This document shows, one piece after another, positions 47,901 to 59,839 of a stretch of 64,000 nt of DNA. The notes below the pieces were generated by a model, which ran no database searches, was not told the DNA's origin, and saw only the letters and a list, made by a program, of their open reading frames with translations. The number at the start of each line of letters is the position of its first letter. Positions within the stretch are counted from its first letter, which is position 1. A program made the translations under genes and the position numbers. The DNA comes from Sacculina carcini. Its lineage: Eukaryota; Arthropoda; Thecostraca; Sacculinidae. The stretch covers positions 7,934,163-7,998,162 of the forward strand of contig OU696579.1 in the NCBI GenBank assembly GCA_916048095.2, in the 5' to 3' direction.

Positions 47901-49119
47901 TCTGAAGCTGTGAATCAAACATATCCTTATTAGAATGGCCTGTATTTGTCCGGACGAAAGCCGTATTAGAGAGGGCCACCTCCCCAGAATGCATGACACA
48001 ACACATGACTGATATCTGGTACCATCATTTACTGCTGGGTCGACAGGGACTGTTGGATTATAGAATTCGCCCGAAGAAATTCTCCTGCGCCGAGCTTAGA
48101 ACTACGCACCCAAATCCTTCTACCCTGGCGTAATCTTGTCGTAGAATAATTATAATTATTCACGAACATATGTCGTTGAATAATTATTCGTCATCAACTG
48201 ACTTGGCGATGACAGTATGTTTCATTGGTTGGCTATCTTCCGTCATTCATTGCTGCAGATTGGCCTGTGTTTGTGAGCTATTATGATTCCACCAATTCAC
48301 CTTAATTCATCTCCACAGTGTGTTATCATCTTCTTTCTCTCTTTCTCGTTCTGTTGATGATTAAGATGCATGCAAGATTGCTGCCTTCCCCTTTCACTTT
48401 GCTAATTGAGTTCATCAATAATGACACAGTAACACTGACACGAAAACAGCGGATTAAGCGGCCATGTGTGTGTGTTTGTGTGTGTGTGTGTGTTGGGGAA
48501 TATTTCTTCATATTGCAAGAACACTCATAGTTTGCTTTTGAGAGACAACAAATCCAGGCGGATAGGCGCTTAAGAATGTACGACCCGATGAGTCGTTGAC
48601 TTTTCACTGTACAGTTAGACAAATACACACACAACACACACACAACACACACACACACACACACACACACACATTTGCCGGTACTCTTGGATGTGCACAC
48701 ACAATTATGTATACATCCGGTGTGTGTGAATAGATATTTATATATGCATGCATGTGTGTCAGTGTGTGTGTGACAGTGTGTGTGTGTGTGTCAGTGTGTG
48801 TGTGTCAGTGTGTGTGTCAGTGTGTGTGTGAGCTTGGTTCCACTGGCTGCATTCGCCGTAGAGCTAACAGAGCTGATCATTCACAAATCTGTGTCATTTC
48901 CGCCAACTTTTTTCCTCACTGCTCACTCTCTGCTCAGTCACACACGCACGCGCTCACACCCGCCCTCTCTCTGGTGCACTGTCTCCCCACCTCTTTATTG
49001 CCTGTTGCTACCGCATGTGTGTGTGTGTGTGTGCTATGTTCTTTCACTGAATCATTGTGTGTGTGGTCGTGGTGTCGTGCGGGGTGTGTATGTGTGTGTG
49101 TGCAGTCCGTATCCTGGTT

Positions 49120-49155
<36 letters not shown>

Positions 49156-51645
49156 TCCTTGCTGTCAAATTCGACTAAGTTCTGGTGGTATAACGTTTGC
49201 CTGTGGAGCCTTGCGTTTTTATCACCTGATTAGCCATTTTTAATCGAGTGGTTGCTAGTTGCTATCGTCAATAATCGTCTTCATAGGCGTATGATGGCTG
49301 AAAGACGGTCAAGGCAGCATTATCTTCATCACCAATCAGCTGATACCAAACAGGCTGATCAGCTGAGCTGGCAGCTGGGCTGCGGCTGTCGGCTGATGAG
49401 TCCATCACAGCTTCTCACATGGCTGTCCAGTCTGTTGTGCGGTCCTGATCGTGATAAACCCTCCACCACTGGTCATGCACGGTACAGACTCACACAGTAC
49501 AGCAGTAAACACTGACATCAACCGAATATCGCAGAATATCTCGCATTTCCAATTGCAGACTATTGTTTGCTGTTTCAAAACGAGACTAGTTATAAATGTA
49601 AGATATATAGTAGAATAACATAAAGATACAGATATAATAATGCTAAAAGTATTTATATAACAAATAAAGCTTATATAAAGATATACAATGAGATGAGGAT
49701 ATGTAATTTGTTGATTGTTTGACGGTGCTGGTGAGTAAATGAGAAATTAGGCTGTTGCACTCCAGGTACTTTGGGTTTCTCTTCAGTCTCAACTATCTCT
49801 CTCTCTCTCTCTTTGTTAGATTAGGTAAGGTTGGGTTGGGTAAGTGGAGTTGTACAGAATTACATTATACACTTGTCTATATGTTGTATTGCATTATAAA
49901 GTCGTCTAGCCGTCTACTATTGACTGATCAGGGTCTAATTGTATCGAGCGTACTAACTGTATCTAAACTAACTGATCTAACTGTATCGAGCGGCAATAAT
50001 TCCAATAGTTCCACTTCGGCAATAACTCTATAGTTCCACATATCGCCAAAATTCTCCTAGAGGCCAATACGAAACGGCATTGTTCAGTGAGAATATTGCT
50101 GTTTTTCCAGCAGTTGTTCGTAGTTGTTTTTCGCGCGATCTCGCCGTTGCCATGGCGATTATGAATTGCTACATTAGAAATTACGTTGTTGTTGAGTTGT
50201 CACGCGAGTTGTGAATTTATGCGCAATTTGATTTTTGTATTTTTTGTTTCGTTGGTGGATCTATGATTGGCATTTATCGATCAAACAGGCAGTGTATTTT
50301 TCGAGTTTGGCTTAATGAAATTGAACGCTTTCCATGAAGTGTTGCCCAATTGTTTATTTGCGCGGGCGGTTTCCAAGTGCCGCAATATTACATTGCTTCT
50401 TGTCATCTGTGTGTGTGTGTATGCAAGAACTCAAATAGTGTGGTAACCATGGTGACATCACCATTCGTAGCGACCATCTGGTCTCATGTCTCTCCCTCTC
50501 TCTGTCTCATTCACTCTATCTCTCTCTCTATATATGTGTGTGTGTGTATACATGTGTGTGTGTGTGTACATGTGTGTGTATTTCCCGTGTGAACGCAGCT
50601 AAAACGCTAGTTCTGGTTATGATGGTCACTTTTCTCTGTCGGAGAAATTCACAGTCAAGTATATCCGAAATACATAACTTGAGTGTGTGTATGTGTGTGT
50701 GTGTGTGTGTGGGTGTGTGTGGGTGGGTGTGATTTGAGCGCTTTGGAAACCCACGGGCGTTAAGCTCGCTGTGAATGTCTTGTAATGTAATGTAATAGCT
50801 TGTAATAATGTAGTCTCACATTTCGATGTGTACTTGACAATTCTCATCAATTTTCGTAATAACACGCTTCTATATTAGGAAATGCGACACTAGTTTTTCA
50901 CATGCGCATGTGTGTGCGTGTGTGTGTGCGTGTGTGACTATATTGGGAGGTTTCTATGGAAATTGTATTGCGTCACATATTAATTACATTGCTTATTATT
51001 CTATTTTATATATTCGTATTCTCTTTGCCTGTTGCTATTTTTATCCATTTGGGCTTGTACGTTTTCTGTTTTCATTCGTGTGTGTGTGTGTGAGTGTGTG
51101 TGTGTGTTTTTTTATTTCTTATTGAGTGGTTCTAGCAATCCACAGTAGGAAAACACACAATGAATAATTCCGCAACTACGTGGAATATGGTTGACGCCAC
51201 CTCCATCATGATTTGTTTCTATGTAATTGAAAATAGCCAAATCGCACATCAACTGATGAATTCACAGAATTATCATTACAACATTTCCCGCAAGTCACAC
51301 TATTTTTAGATCCAACTCGAATTGGAATTATACGCATAATTACACAATAATTTATTAATTACTCATTTTATCATACACTAAAGCTTATATGTATAATTAT
51401 ATTTTGTTATAATCATAATGTTCGGCGTGTTCGGTGAATGGATCTGGGCGAAGTTGAAGGTCGTCTTAATCTCATATACTGAGTTGTTAGAGCTTGCAAA
51501 TTTCTCTGTGGTCACTTGGTTCTTGGTGATATTTGTCATTGTCATTGAAGATCAGCAGTGTGTGAATGCGGTGTACAAGATTTAGCACAATAACTATAAT
51601 CCGATTAACAAGTCTCTTCCTGATCATTTCGTGGCATCAGCTTTG

Positions 51646-51705
<60 letters not shown>

Positions 51706-52833
51706 CTTGTGTACCGTTATTGAATTTCAAGCCGTGCCTGAGTTGTGTGAAATCAGGTGTTTTTACAGCGAGAGTAAGCAAACACTCACTAACAACCGGA
51801 CAAAAACATGTGCAGTAAAAAAGGGGGAATTCTAAAGAAGATTGTTTTAAATAGGAGATTGCCTAGACTGGATAAAGAGATTGTCATAAGCAATGAAGAA
51901 GAATGGATGTAAAGAATAAAAAATGAATACATAATATTAATATGTGTCATATTTTTGCTATCTGCTGTTAATACCGTTACCTTAAAATATCGTTTATGCC
52001 CTAGTATGATTTTGAGAGGACATTATTGCTAGCACAAATTACACACACACACACACACAAAGATTGATTAGTATTATTAGGCCACCATTGGGATACGCTG
52101 TAGTAATATGGTCTCCGTACAAGAAAAAACATATAGCAAGAATAGACAAAGTACAACGAGTAGCAACCAAGTTAGTAGGAAAATTGACAGCATTAACTTA
52201 TGAGGAGAGGCTAGAGAGAGTTGGGTTACCTACATTAGCGATGAGAAGATTAAGGGGTGATTTAATAAATGTTTTTAAGCATAGCATTGGCAAAGACAAA
52301 CTGGATAGAAAAGGTTGGGTAGTTTGGAGTGAGAGTGATCGAAGGGGACACAATAAATGCCTTAGGCAGACCAGAGTGGTTACAGGGATATAAAAATATA
52401 GCTTCCCAAATAGGTGTATCGACGTTTGGAATATTCTAGAAAAGGAGGTAGTGGAATCAAGCAGTATTGGGCAATATAAGCGTAGATTAGACAAAACAGT
52501 GAGTTTGGAGACAGCACAGTCTAACAGACTTGCTCATCTCCTGTACACTACAACTAGTGAGTACACACACACATACACACATATGTTCATCACTTTAGAC
52601 AATCATTCCAGCAATATGTCATTAAAACCCACTAGTTACGGCGTATGGTCAAATTAGATAAATATATCTCAACGTATATCTACAATCTGTGCTCATACAC
52701 ACACACATACACAAATGAGCGTGTTTGTCACAGAATACTGTATAATTGCTGGTGTAGTGTTTTCCTTGTGCTTGATTCGTTTGCACTTCCATTGTCTTGT
52801 TCTAGCGTTGTCTACCGCGCTGTCTACTAAGGA

Positions 52834-52865
<32 letters not shown>

Positions 52866-53182
52866 AAGAGAGGAAAATGTCTCTTTGGCAGTGTTTGTCT
52901 TCCTGTTGTGTGCTCGATTTTTTTTGCACTGTGAAATTTTCGGCGTGATTTTCAGGTAGGTCCTTATGAGGAAAGCATTGCATGAGGCTAGTTCATGTTG
53001 CATGTTGCACTTGAACTTTAGCTCGTGCATGCAGGTTGCACCACTGTACTGCACTGCACTGCACTGTATCTGTGACTGATTTTATGCATATAAATTAAAT
53101 AACTCCAGCACATATTTAATGTCTACAAGACGATCCACCGAAATTTATTGTAATGTCATTTCAATTCAATGTCATTGGTGTA

Positions 53183-53244
<62 letters not shown>

Positions 53245-56211
53245 CACCTAGTTGAGCTTGGCAGGATTGAGTATAATAAGAGATAATCTCGCCTACCTTC
53301 CTGTTCTCATACTTTTGCTACTTATTTAATTTTTTCCTTTTGTATCGCATTATATATTTTGTTTTTACTACATTATGTGTGCTTGTGTGTGTGTATGTAT
53401 GTGTGTTTCTCACCGAGTTGTTCAAGGCGAAACAGAGTCAGAGACTCGTGGGTCCCGCCTTCCAGTTGTCATAACATTCTTTGAATTGTTTTATTGTCCT
53501 TTGGTTTGTTATGTTTGCCGGTATATTATTCCACTGGTTGATGCAACGGTTTGGAAAACTGTATTTCTCCACGTCCCTGCGAATCCTCTTTTGTAGAAGC
53601 TTTTTATATTGTCCTCGTTTAGATGTTGATATTACAAATAATTTGTCAACTTGGATGTCTTCTTTGCCTGTAAGACACTTGTAGATCATTATCATGTCTC
53701 CTCTCTCTTTTCTTTTTTTGAGTGTAGGCAAGTTCAACCTCTCCAATCTCTCCTCATATCCAATCTTTCTTAATTCTGGCGTCCATTTCGTCATTGATCT
53801 TTGCACCTTTTCTAGTTTTTCAATATGTTTTTTTCAGGTGAGGGCTCCACACACATACTGCATATTCGAGGATTGGTCTTATCAATGTACTCATCAACTT
53901 TGTGTTCATGTCAGAATCCATGTATGCAATCCATGTGTGTAATCCATGTATGTGTGTGTGTGTGTGTGTAGTGGTGATAATGCGTGTGTTGTCGAGCGCC
54001 TGTCTGCCACCATTCTCCTCTCTCACAACAAACAACAACAACAACAACAACAGCCAGTCGTTCACAACGGCTCATCTCACAGTCTCACTGAGTCTGGCCA
54101 CAGTTATGCTGGGGGACACAGTACTGGTGGGGATGAGGGGGGCGCCGGTTTCTCGCCTTGGCTCTGTGCCCCCTATATTGACGACAGCGAGGACAGCGAG
54201 ATAAATGCCACATCTGTCTCGCGCACGCCAGCAGACAACACTGCTGTGCATGCCTCTCTTGTGCTAGCGGTCAGTACACATTTTTTCATTTCATTTCATT
54301 TATTGAGTCATTTGTAAAGCGCAATACACACATCATGTCTCAATTACGCTGATATAAACATTAAACACCACATACATTCATGTACAATCACATGCATATT
54401 CAAATATATGTTTCGTATTTACAAAGCACGACAATACAATACAGGCAGAACACAGACACACGCACACACACACACTTACACGCGCCCATCAGCAAATACC
54501 TTCCGGTTCATCAAGATAGCGATGACACTAATCTTACAGAGATTTCAGCCAGGTACTACCTGTACTGAGCGCACGAAAACATCATATATCACACACACCA
54601 CACACCTCATATATATACACACACGCAAGTACACACACACGCACACACACTCTCATACACGCACTGGCTCACTGAACTATGTTAAAATAGAGATATACAA
54701 CACTTTGGCCAACAACAGCTTGAGCAGCAGTAATAGTGGCCGGTGGTTGTTGCGACTGACAGCCATCGCATTGATGAAGATGAATCACTGATGTGTATGC
54801 AAACATGTATGTATGTATAAGTGTATAAGTGTTCGTGTATGTGTTGTGCTTGTATAATTGTTCATGTATCTATAAATCGACCCTAAATGTCCATCAGGAG
54901 CTTCGGCTTAATGAACATGCGCCACATATATTGCTTTATCTTTCTTTATTGTGTACATGTTATGATGAGTGGCAAATATATTTACTTTACTTTACTTTAC
55001 ACACACACATACACAGGCACAAAAACACACAGGCACACAAACACACGCATACGCACGCGCAAACACACATATCTATTTTAATAGCTTTTATTTCACTCTT
55101 GTTTTACTTGGATATCAAACAAATATACATGTATCTAAAAGAATAAAAAAACACGCACATACATAGTGACACATATACACACACACTCACGTACATACAT
55201 AATATATATGGAAGTTGATGGGAGATATGCTAGAGAAGGGGTTCTTAACAGTTGGATGGTACCTGACTGACTGACTTACTTGACTGTTCCAATAATTATC
55301 ACCAATGCTCTGTTATATGCCAGAATTTCTTCCAGATCCACGAGTATTTCAATCACTTGAATTTACTGTTCTTTAAATACGGATTTTTTACTTTAGATAC
55401 GGATTACTAGGAGGAAACATAACATTTGATAATTCATGCTAGTAGCCAGAAACCGAGTCGCTTACCCCTGGTCTTGTGTTCCCATAAACCCAGCCGCGTA
55501 GATTTTGTGTCGAGGCTCGTTGGGATGACAGCCATCATGTATTAGTGTTCAAAGTTGACTCAGTTGGTCAATTGCATGAGACCCTCAACTATTTTATGCC
55601 TAGTCAATTACAACACACATATCTCAATGAAAAGTATATTGCATATAATTGCATACACACGTACACACATTTGTCGTGTATTGTTACTTTTAGCTATGCT
55701 GATTTTGATGACAATATACTGCCAATGAACTGAACTCAGCAGAATTATCGGGTTGTATAATTGCATATTCACACCCCCAGTCAATTTGTCGGGAGGCCCC
55801 TCAGGATCTACACCCATGCATATTCTCAAGAGGTTGTGAATACCCTCGGTTGAGAACCCCTGGGCTAGAGGTCTCATTGGAGATAGGACTGTACGGTCAC
55901 AATGTATTTCACTGTAGTTTTCTTATTACTGTCACTTATTGTCATACAGGTATCATATATCGTTTGATTCGCTTTCCTGTTTGTTTCATTTAGTACCCTT
56001 TTCTCTTCGTTTTATTCGTTGCTGTATTTTTAACGCCACCTTCCATTCATTACATTATTTTGCCTCTTCCTTTCATTTTGTTGTTTCATTTTATTTTTTA
56101 CGGCATTCACATGAATTTGTTTGCTCATAATTTATCATTTGTTTTAATTCATTTTTTATGTTCAAATTGTGTTTGAATCATCGCGGCATCGGTCAGTGAC
56201 CTTATTTTGAA

Positions 56212-56248
<37 letters not shown>

Positions 56249-56282
56249 AAGTTGTCACGTGACTGACTCACTCTTGACCTAT

Positions 56283-56323
<41 letters not shown>

Positions 56324-57802
56324 AGTGTATGTGATGGTTTTCCGTGTTTGCACCTCGTGTGTCAAGCTGTCACGTGACTGACTCACTCTTGACCTATAAG
56401 TGTGTGTGTGTGTGTGTGTGTTTGTCTGTGTGTGCTTGTCTGTGTTTGTGTTCTGGTGTGGGCATACGAAATCCTTACGCAATTTGATCGGTTCATTGTC
56501 TGTGTGTGTGTGTGTGTGTCTGTGTGTGTATGTGTGTGTGTACTTGTCTGTATGTGTGTGTGTGTGTGTGTGTGTGTTCTGCTGGATTGTGTTTGTGCTT
56601 GTTGTGTGGAAGGTCGTGTTGAGTTTTATCTCCATGTGACGTTGGCAATTTGTTGTATTGTGAATTAATTGCGACCGGCTCTTATTTCCCAATGGCTGTG
56701 AATCAAACAAATGTGAGTGCTTCTCTAGTATTTGCACATGCTAAATATACTTCAGCGTTTTTGTTCTCGTTTTTTAAACGTGGTTGGTGAGTTTTTTGCA
56801 GAATTTCAATGGGGAAGTATTGAGTTGTTTTATGTGTTGTTTTTTATGTCTTGATTTCAATAGTCGGATGTGTTACATTGTGTTTGTGTTAGCCGCTAGA
56901 CATTTTTTTAATTTTTCCTATTGCTTTATCGTGCGGAATGATGGGTTATCAGCGAAACCTCAAACATATAGCCATTTTTCTATTTTAATACAACTATCGT
57001 GTTCGCACTCACACTTGTAAATTGTGTGTGTGTGTGTGTGTGTGTGTGTTTTGTTTGTTTGTAAGTGTAAGTGCTTAAGAGAACTTTGGGTGAAAAGCGT
57101 AATATAAATGTCTTAATATAATGTGTATCTGTGTATGCATGTGTGTTTGTGTGTGTGTGTGTGTGTGATTTTGAATGTTTATGTCCTTTGCTTGAGTTTG
57201 TGTGTATGTATGTGTACAGCGCCTTAGAGACCCTCTAGGTGTAGGGTGCTATATAAATATCTTAATGTAATGTAATGTGTGTGTGTGTGTGTGTCTGTGT
57301 GTGTGTATGTGTAGTGTGGAGGTACTTGCGACCCGCTATCGCCCGCCGATAGCTCCCTCTGTCCTTCATCATCTTCATCACCATCACCTCACTGTGCTGG
57401 AGGCAGCGACGGTGGCGCCACCTCGTCTTGCCAGTGTCGACAGCGCCATCTGGTGAGCATTCTGCTCGAGCCCGACCAGCAGGGACGTTACGGCTTCAAT
57501 GTGAAGGGCGGTGCCGATTGTGACGTGTCGTTGAGAGTGTCCAAGGTGGCACCCCCGTCCTCTACCAGCTGTGATCAGCTCTCTCCTCTGCCCACGACTC
57601 GTCTCTGCGAGGGAGATCAGGTGTGTTCTACAGTCTCCTATTTGTGTGTGTGTGTGTATATGTGTGTTTGTTAATGTAAAGACAAAATTCATATGGAAAA
57701 TTAACAGCCTTAAAGTTAGACGATTTTCCAATATGACTTCACTTTTTAGCTTCACGTCAAAGGCACATCTCTATGTTATACAGTTGTTTATGTAGTTTGT
57801 TT

Positions 57803-57852
<50 letters not shown>

Positions 57853-58103
57853 TTTGTTAATGTACAGACGAAATTCAATTATATGTGTGTGTGTGTGTGT
57901 CTATTGTGTTGAGATTTGTCAATCCGAGTGTATGTCGTTGTATGCCTGCTGTGTTGTCTTAATGTGTTTTATGTTGTGTTGTCTTTCGTGCTGTATGTCT
58001 GCTGTGCTATCTTATTGAATGTGTGTATGCGTGTGTATTTTTGTGTTTCTGAGTATGTAAACGTGAGTGTATGTTTGTGTTTGTGCGTATATGTACTTGT
58101 CTG

Positions 58104-58141
<38 letters not shown>

Positions 58142-58558
58142 AGGTGAGTGTGTGTGTTCGTGATTGTGTATGTGTATGACTCTTGTGCTTGAGTGTGTGT
58201 GAGCGCTTTTGAGACCCTCGAGTGAAAAGCGCGATATAAATGTCTTAATGTAATGTAATGTAATGTGTGTGTGTGTGTGTGTGTGTGTAGCTGGTGTTGA
58301 TAAACGGCGTGGATGTGACGTCATTCTCGCACGAGCGTGTGGTCGGTGTGATTCGAGAGTCAGGCGCCGCTCATTCGCAGCTTATTCTCGGTATTCAGGC
58401 GCAATGTCAGTGTCATTTCTCGTGCCTTTGCTAGCTAGCATCTTTCAGTGTAAATATGAAGCTATTTATTTTATTTTGTATTTGCTTAGAATCTGTATAT
58501 GTCTTAAAATCTCTCAAAAACAACAAAGTATCCGCAAACACAAGCACAAACAAACATA

Positions 58559-58596
<38 letters not shown>

Positions 58597-58738
58597 TGAT
58601 ATGTTTGATATATTTCTGTGTTTGTTCGATAGATTCTTGTTTATATCTGCATCTGTCCGTTATGTATATATAACTTTCCTTCAATATTTAAACGTGTGTA
58701 TCTATCTATCTATATATGCTTGTGTACTTGAGTTTTTA

Positions 58739-58771
<33 letters not shown>

Positions 58772-58902
58772 TAGCGCGCTTTTGATACCTTGGGCTAAAA
58801 ACGCGATATAAACATCTTAATGTAATGTAATGTGTACGTGTGTAAGAGCGTTTTTGAAATCTTCGGGTAAAAAACCTGATACAAACAACTTAATATGTGT
58901 GT

Positions 58903-58972
<70 letters not shown>

Positions 58973-59186
58973 ACAGCTGGTGGTGGTCGATGTTGTTGTG
59001 GTCATTGTGATGCTGGCCAGTCTTCATCATCACCAGTAGTAGCAGGAGCAGGAAGAGGAGATGGACAGACAGGCTCGCTTGATGAGCCGCTGGTGCAGTA
59101 TGTGCCTGATTTGGACACTGTTCCTCGTGGAGTCGCCCCCCATCAGTGTGGACCTCTCGCTCAGTCCATCTTGATGTTGTCTGAAG
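35264..59186 (+). CDS. PTPN4: PTPN4/PTPN3-type FERM-PDZ tyrosine phosphatase, 3'-partial
   Basis: Exons: 35264-35551, 35924-36040, 37958-38192, 38866-38995, 39461-39548, 40244-40396, 41980-42263, 42460-42498 (or 42478), 42526-42687, an optional 49287-49481, 53972-54269, 57315-57620, 58291-58405 and 58977-59186. Phases agree throughout. The N terminus (GSYNVRRYELLA) starts the family's leader. The FERM domain follows: KKCKAQQLLDRVF, YFGLQY, RWLDMRKCLRSQL, APSTATNVLASYAAQ, ARRLQMFGVDQHP and CRACKNAWRSIVEHHRFFR. A basic FERM-adjacent region and a long Ser/Gln/Gly linker come next. The PDZ domain has HLVSILLEP, GRYGFNVKGG and LVLINGVDVTSFSHERVV; GFNV is the ligand-binding loop. EPLVQYVPDL...QSILMLSEG fits the linker before the phosphatase. 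The catalytic exons lie beyond the window. Human PTPN3/4 act on membrane-linked phosphotyrosine substrates. Confidence 0.88.
35606..35850 (+). repeat. Dispersed repeat R1, copy 6
   Basis: Full-length copy: TTAATTACAAGCAAATCCAG, core GTGCAAGTGCACTATTACCA, the middle AGAGTGAGAGTTCC and (AATA)n, then ATCTGATAACACTACATAAT and GTCACTCCGCCCACACTCC. It lies between PTPN4-like exons 1 and 2, beginning close after a (CT)n run at the exon-1 donor. Confidence 0.85.
36300..36640. mobile_element. hAT-like terminal fragments
   Basis: Two inward or outward hAT-type ends are recognisable: GGGTTGCCTACACCTG at about 36339-36354 and GGTTGGGAACCACTG at 36618-36632. They do not pair with each other well, so this is probably overlapping remnants of two MITEs. 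Confidence 0.45.
36968..37885. repeat. 52-bp minisatellite in PTPN4-like intron 2
   Basis: About 17-18 head-to-tail copies of a 52-base unit containing AATAGTCCAATATTGTCCAC, ATATACAAACATGC and AAATTATACATCTGTAC. Copies differ by a few substitutions and occasional length changes (ACAAA versus ACACAC). ORFs through it exist only because the unit lacks stops in several frames. The array ends just before the acceptor region of exon 3 (37958). Confidence 0.95.
39549..40012. repeat. (TCTG)n-rich tetranucleotide array
   Basis: Begins right after the donor of PTPN4-like exon 5 and runs about 460 bases as variants of CTGTCTGT, CTGTATCT and TATGTCTG. Cys/Val/Ser ORFs here are repeat translations. Confidence 0.9.
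40025..40640 (-). mobile_element. Two short LINE 3' fragments (family D)
   Basis: 40025-40180 and 40555-40640 resemble the element at 53240-53870, for example TTCTACTGGTTGATGCATC against TTCCACTGGTTGATGCAAC, and GTCAGACAGGCTCGTGACTG against GTCAGAGACTCGTGGG. The host exon 40244-40396 lies between them. Decayed, no ORF. Confidence 0.55.
41495..41905 (-). mobile_element. LINE 3'-end fragment (family C)
   Basis: The minus strand carries the decayed RT C terminus with RGHG- and [10 protein letters not shown]-like text. Closely matched by 12055-12323. It stops about 75 bases before exon 7 of the PTPN4-like gene. Confidence 0.75.
42690..43108. repeat. ~24-bp array of AP-1-like palindromes
   Basis: About 17 tandem units of the form TATGACTCATGAGTCA followed by TAGCTAGTA. 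The palindrome TGACTCATGAGTCA holds two overlapping AP-1/TRE heptamers (TGACTCA and TGAGTCA). It is perfect in several units and altered by one or two bases in others. The array starts about 15 bases after the donor of PTPN4-like exon 9. Confidence 0.9.
43158..46437 (-). mobile_element. Non-LTR retrotransposon (LINE B), nearly full-length ORF2
   Basis: The minus-strand ORF from 46437 encodes an apurinic-type endonuclease. Its motifs are LHVNARSLCKHIHELVEFL, AVTETWSN, RGGGVAIFV, FMLGDFNVNLF and FSDHYPIF. A reverse transcriptase follows: PISLLDQFSKILEKLFHRRL, QYGFQRGKNTSQAVLDMI, FLDLKKAFDTVDHKIL, GVPQGSTLGPTLFILYIND and FADDTNIF. One in-frame TAA at 43936-43938 interrupts the C-terminal part, which continues in frame to 43483 (EAWGNTYYTN...SYSEESDQ). 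About 300 bases of 3'UTR end in (AATG)n near 43160-43190. It resembles the CR1/Jockey group. No ORF1 is seen upstream, so the 5' end may be truncated. Located in the long intron of the PTPN4-like gene, antisense to it. Confidence 0.93.
47930..48115 (-). mobile_element. tRNA-Val-derived SINE (family A), copy 3
   Basis: The complement contains GGTACCAGATATCAGTCATG, the GCATTCTGGGGAGGTGG block and a divergent tRNA head. The 3' part is missing beyond the AATACGGCTTTCGTCC region. PTPN4-like intron. Confidence 0.8.
49287..49481 (+). CDS. Candidate extra exon of the PTPN4-like gene
   Basis: An open stretch bounded by TTCATAG and a GTACAG donor. It is 195 bases long with phase 2 at both ends, so it would fit between exons 42526-42687 and 53972-54269 without changing frame. 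It encodes RMMAERRSRQHYLHHQSADT...GCGCRLMSPSQLLTW. No match to the vertebrate linker is recognisable, and it may be optional or spurious. Confidence 0.35.
50736..50800 (+). repeat. R2 repeat, copy 2
   Basis: GAGCGCTTTGGAAACCCACGG, then TGTCTTGTAATGTAATGTAA. Preceded by (TG)n. Divergent member of R2. Confidence 0.6.
52045..52565 (+). mobile_element. LINE 3'-end fragment (family C) with RT C terminus
   Basis: An ORF from about 52064 to 52393 encodes PPLGYAVVIWSPYKKKHIAR, YEERLERVGLPTLAMRRLRG and [11 protein letters not shown], the thumb and C-terminal region of a non-LTR RT. The continuation reads KYSFPNRCIDVW in another frame. It ends near ACAACTAGTGAGTACAC. The best-preserved family C copy in the window. 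Confidence 0.85.
53240..53870 (-). mobile_element. LINE 3'-end fragment (family D)
   Basis: The minus-strand ORF (53806-53438) encodes [52 protein letters not shown] and IKQFKECYDNW, an RT C-terminal region related to but distinct from family C. Upstream frames read CVWSPHLKKT. It ends about 100 bases before a PTPN4-like exon. Confidence 0.85.
54283..54335 (-). repeat. R2-like repeat with (TTCAT)n
   Basis: TTTCATTTCATTTATTGAGT, then TTGTAAAGCGCAATACACAC: a short copy in inverse orientation, 15-60 bases after the donor of exon 53972-54269. Confidence 0.55.
55236..55862. mobile_element. hAT-type MITE, 627 bp
   Basis: Left end AAGGGGTTCTTAACAGT and right end, on the other strand, CAGGGGTTCTCAACCGA. 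Flanks TGCTAGAG and GGCTAGAG are an 8-bp duplication with one mismatch. No transposase ORF. PTPN4-like intron. Confidence 0.8.
57050..57300 (+). repeat. R2 repeats, two copies with (TG)n, beside a splice acceptor
   Basis: 57062-57120 and 57218-57278. Each has a GCTTAAGAGA- or GCGCCTTAGAGACCCT-type start, an ATATAAAT core and TTAATGTAATGTAATG. (TG)n separates the copies and continues to the acceptor at 57314 of the PDZ exon. Confidence 0.75.
58190..58895 (+). repeat. R2 repeats, three copies around two PDZ-region acceptors
   Basis: 58196-58265 (GAGCGCTTTTGAGACCCTCG, GCGCGATATAAATG, three TAATG units), 58772-58832 and a divergent 58848-58892. The first is followed by (TG)n ending at the acceptor for exon 58291. 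The others are followed by a (TG)n of about 75 bases ending at the acceptor for exon 58977. Confidence 0.75.
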
Positions 59187-59535
59187 GTACACATCAATAT
59201 ACACATACACACATACACGCACACTCACATATATATACAAATAGACACTCACATGCATATACACATAGACACACACACACACATATACACACACTCACAT
59301 ACATATATACACTCACACCTAAACATACACACATATATACACACACACATACACACTCATACACACACATATATATACAAATATACACTCACATGCATAT
59401 ACACGTAGACACACACACACACATATACACACACTCACATACATATATACACTCATACACACACACAAACACACTCACACACACACTCACACACACACGG
59501 ACACAGACACACAAATACACACACACACACATCGT
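59187..59535. repeat. CA-rich minisatellite after the last visible exon
   Basis: Starts at the donor itself (GTACACATCAATATACACAT) and continues as ACACATACAC, ACTCACATACATATATACAC and similar. It is the mirror image of the (TG)n tracts at acceptors. Confidence 0.85.
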
Positions 59536-59587
59536 GTTTCGTGTGAGTGTATCGTTATATCGTGTTTTGTATGAGTGTATGATTGTG

Positions 59588-59760
59588 TATCTATATATAT
59601 AAAAGAGATCCTCTGTGTGTGTGTGTGTGTGTGTGTGTGTTCGACCCTCCTTGGTCCATTTTCTATCAGCTATTATTCGGCCACCACTCAGCCTACCCGC
59701 TAACAATTTATACCATCACGTTGGAAATTTTCTTGTCTACACTTTAGATTAAATTTTAAA
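59588..59760 (+). mobile_element. Helitron-like 5' terminus
   Basis: TCTATATATATAAAAGAGAT followed by CCTCTGTGTGTGTGTG and TTCGACCCTCCTTGG matches the usual look of animal Helitron 5' ends (TC start, TATATATAAAA, TCTGT repeats). No Rep/helicase ORF follows. Confidence 0.5.
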
Positions 59761-59839
59761 TTTCAAAAATGAAATCAAAAAAAGTTATAGCGGTGAAAAG
59801 ACAAAATGAACCCTGAAAAATGCGAAAATTGTGGTCAAT

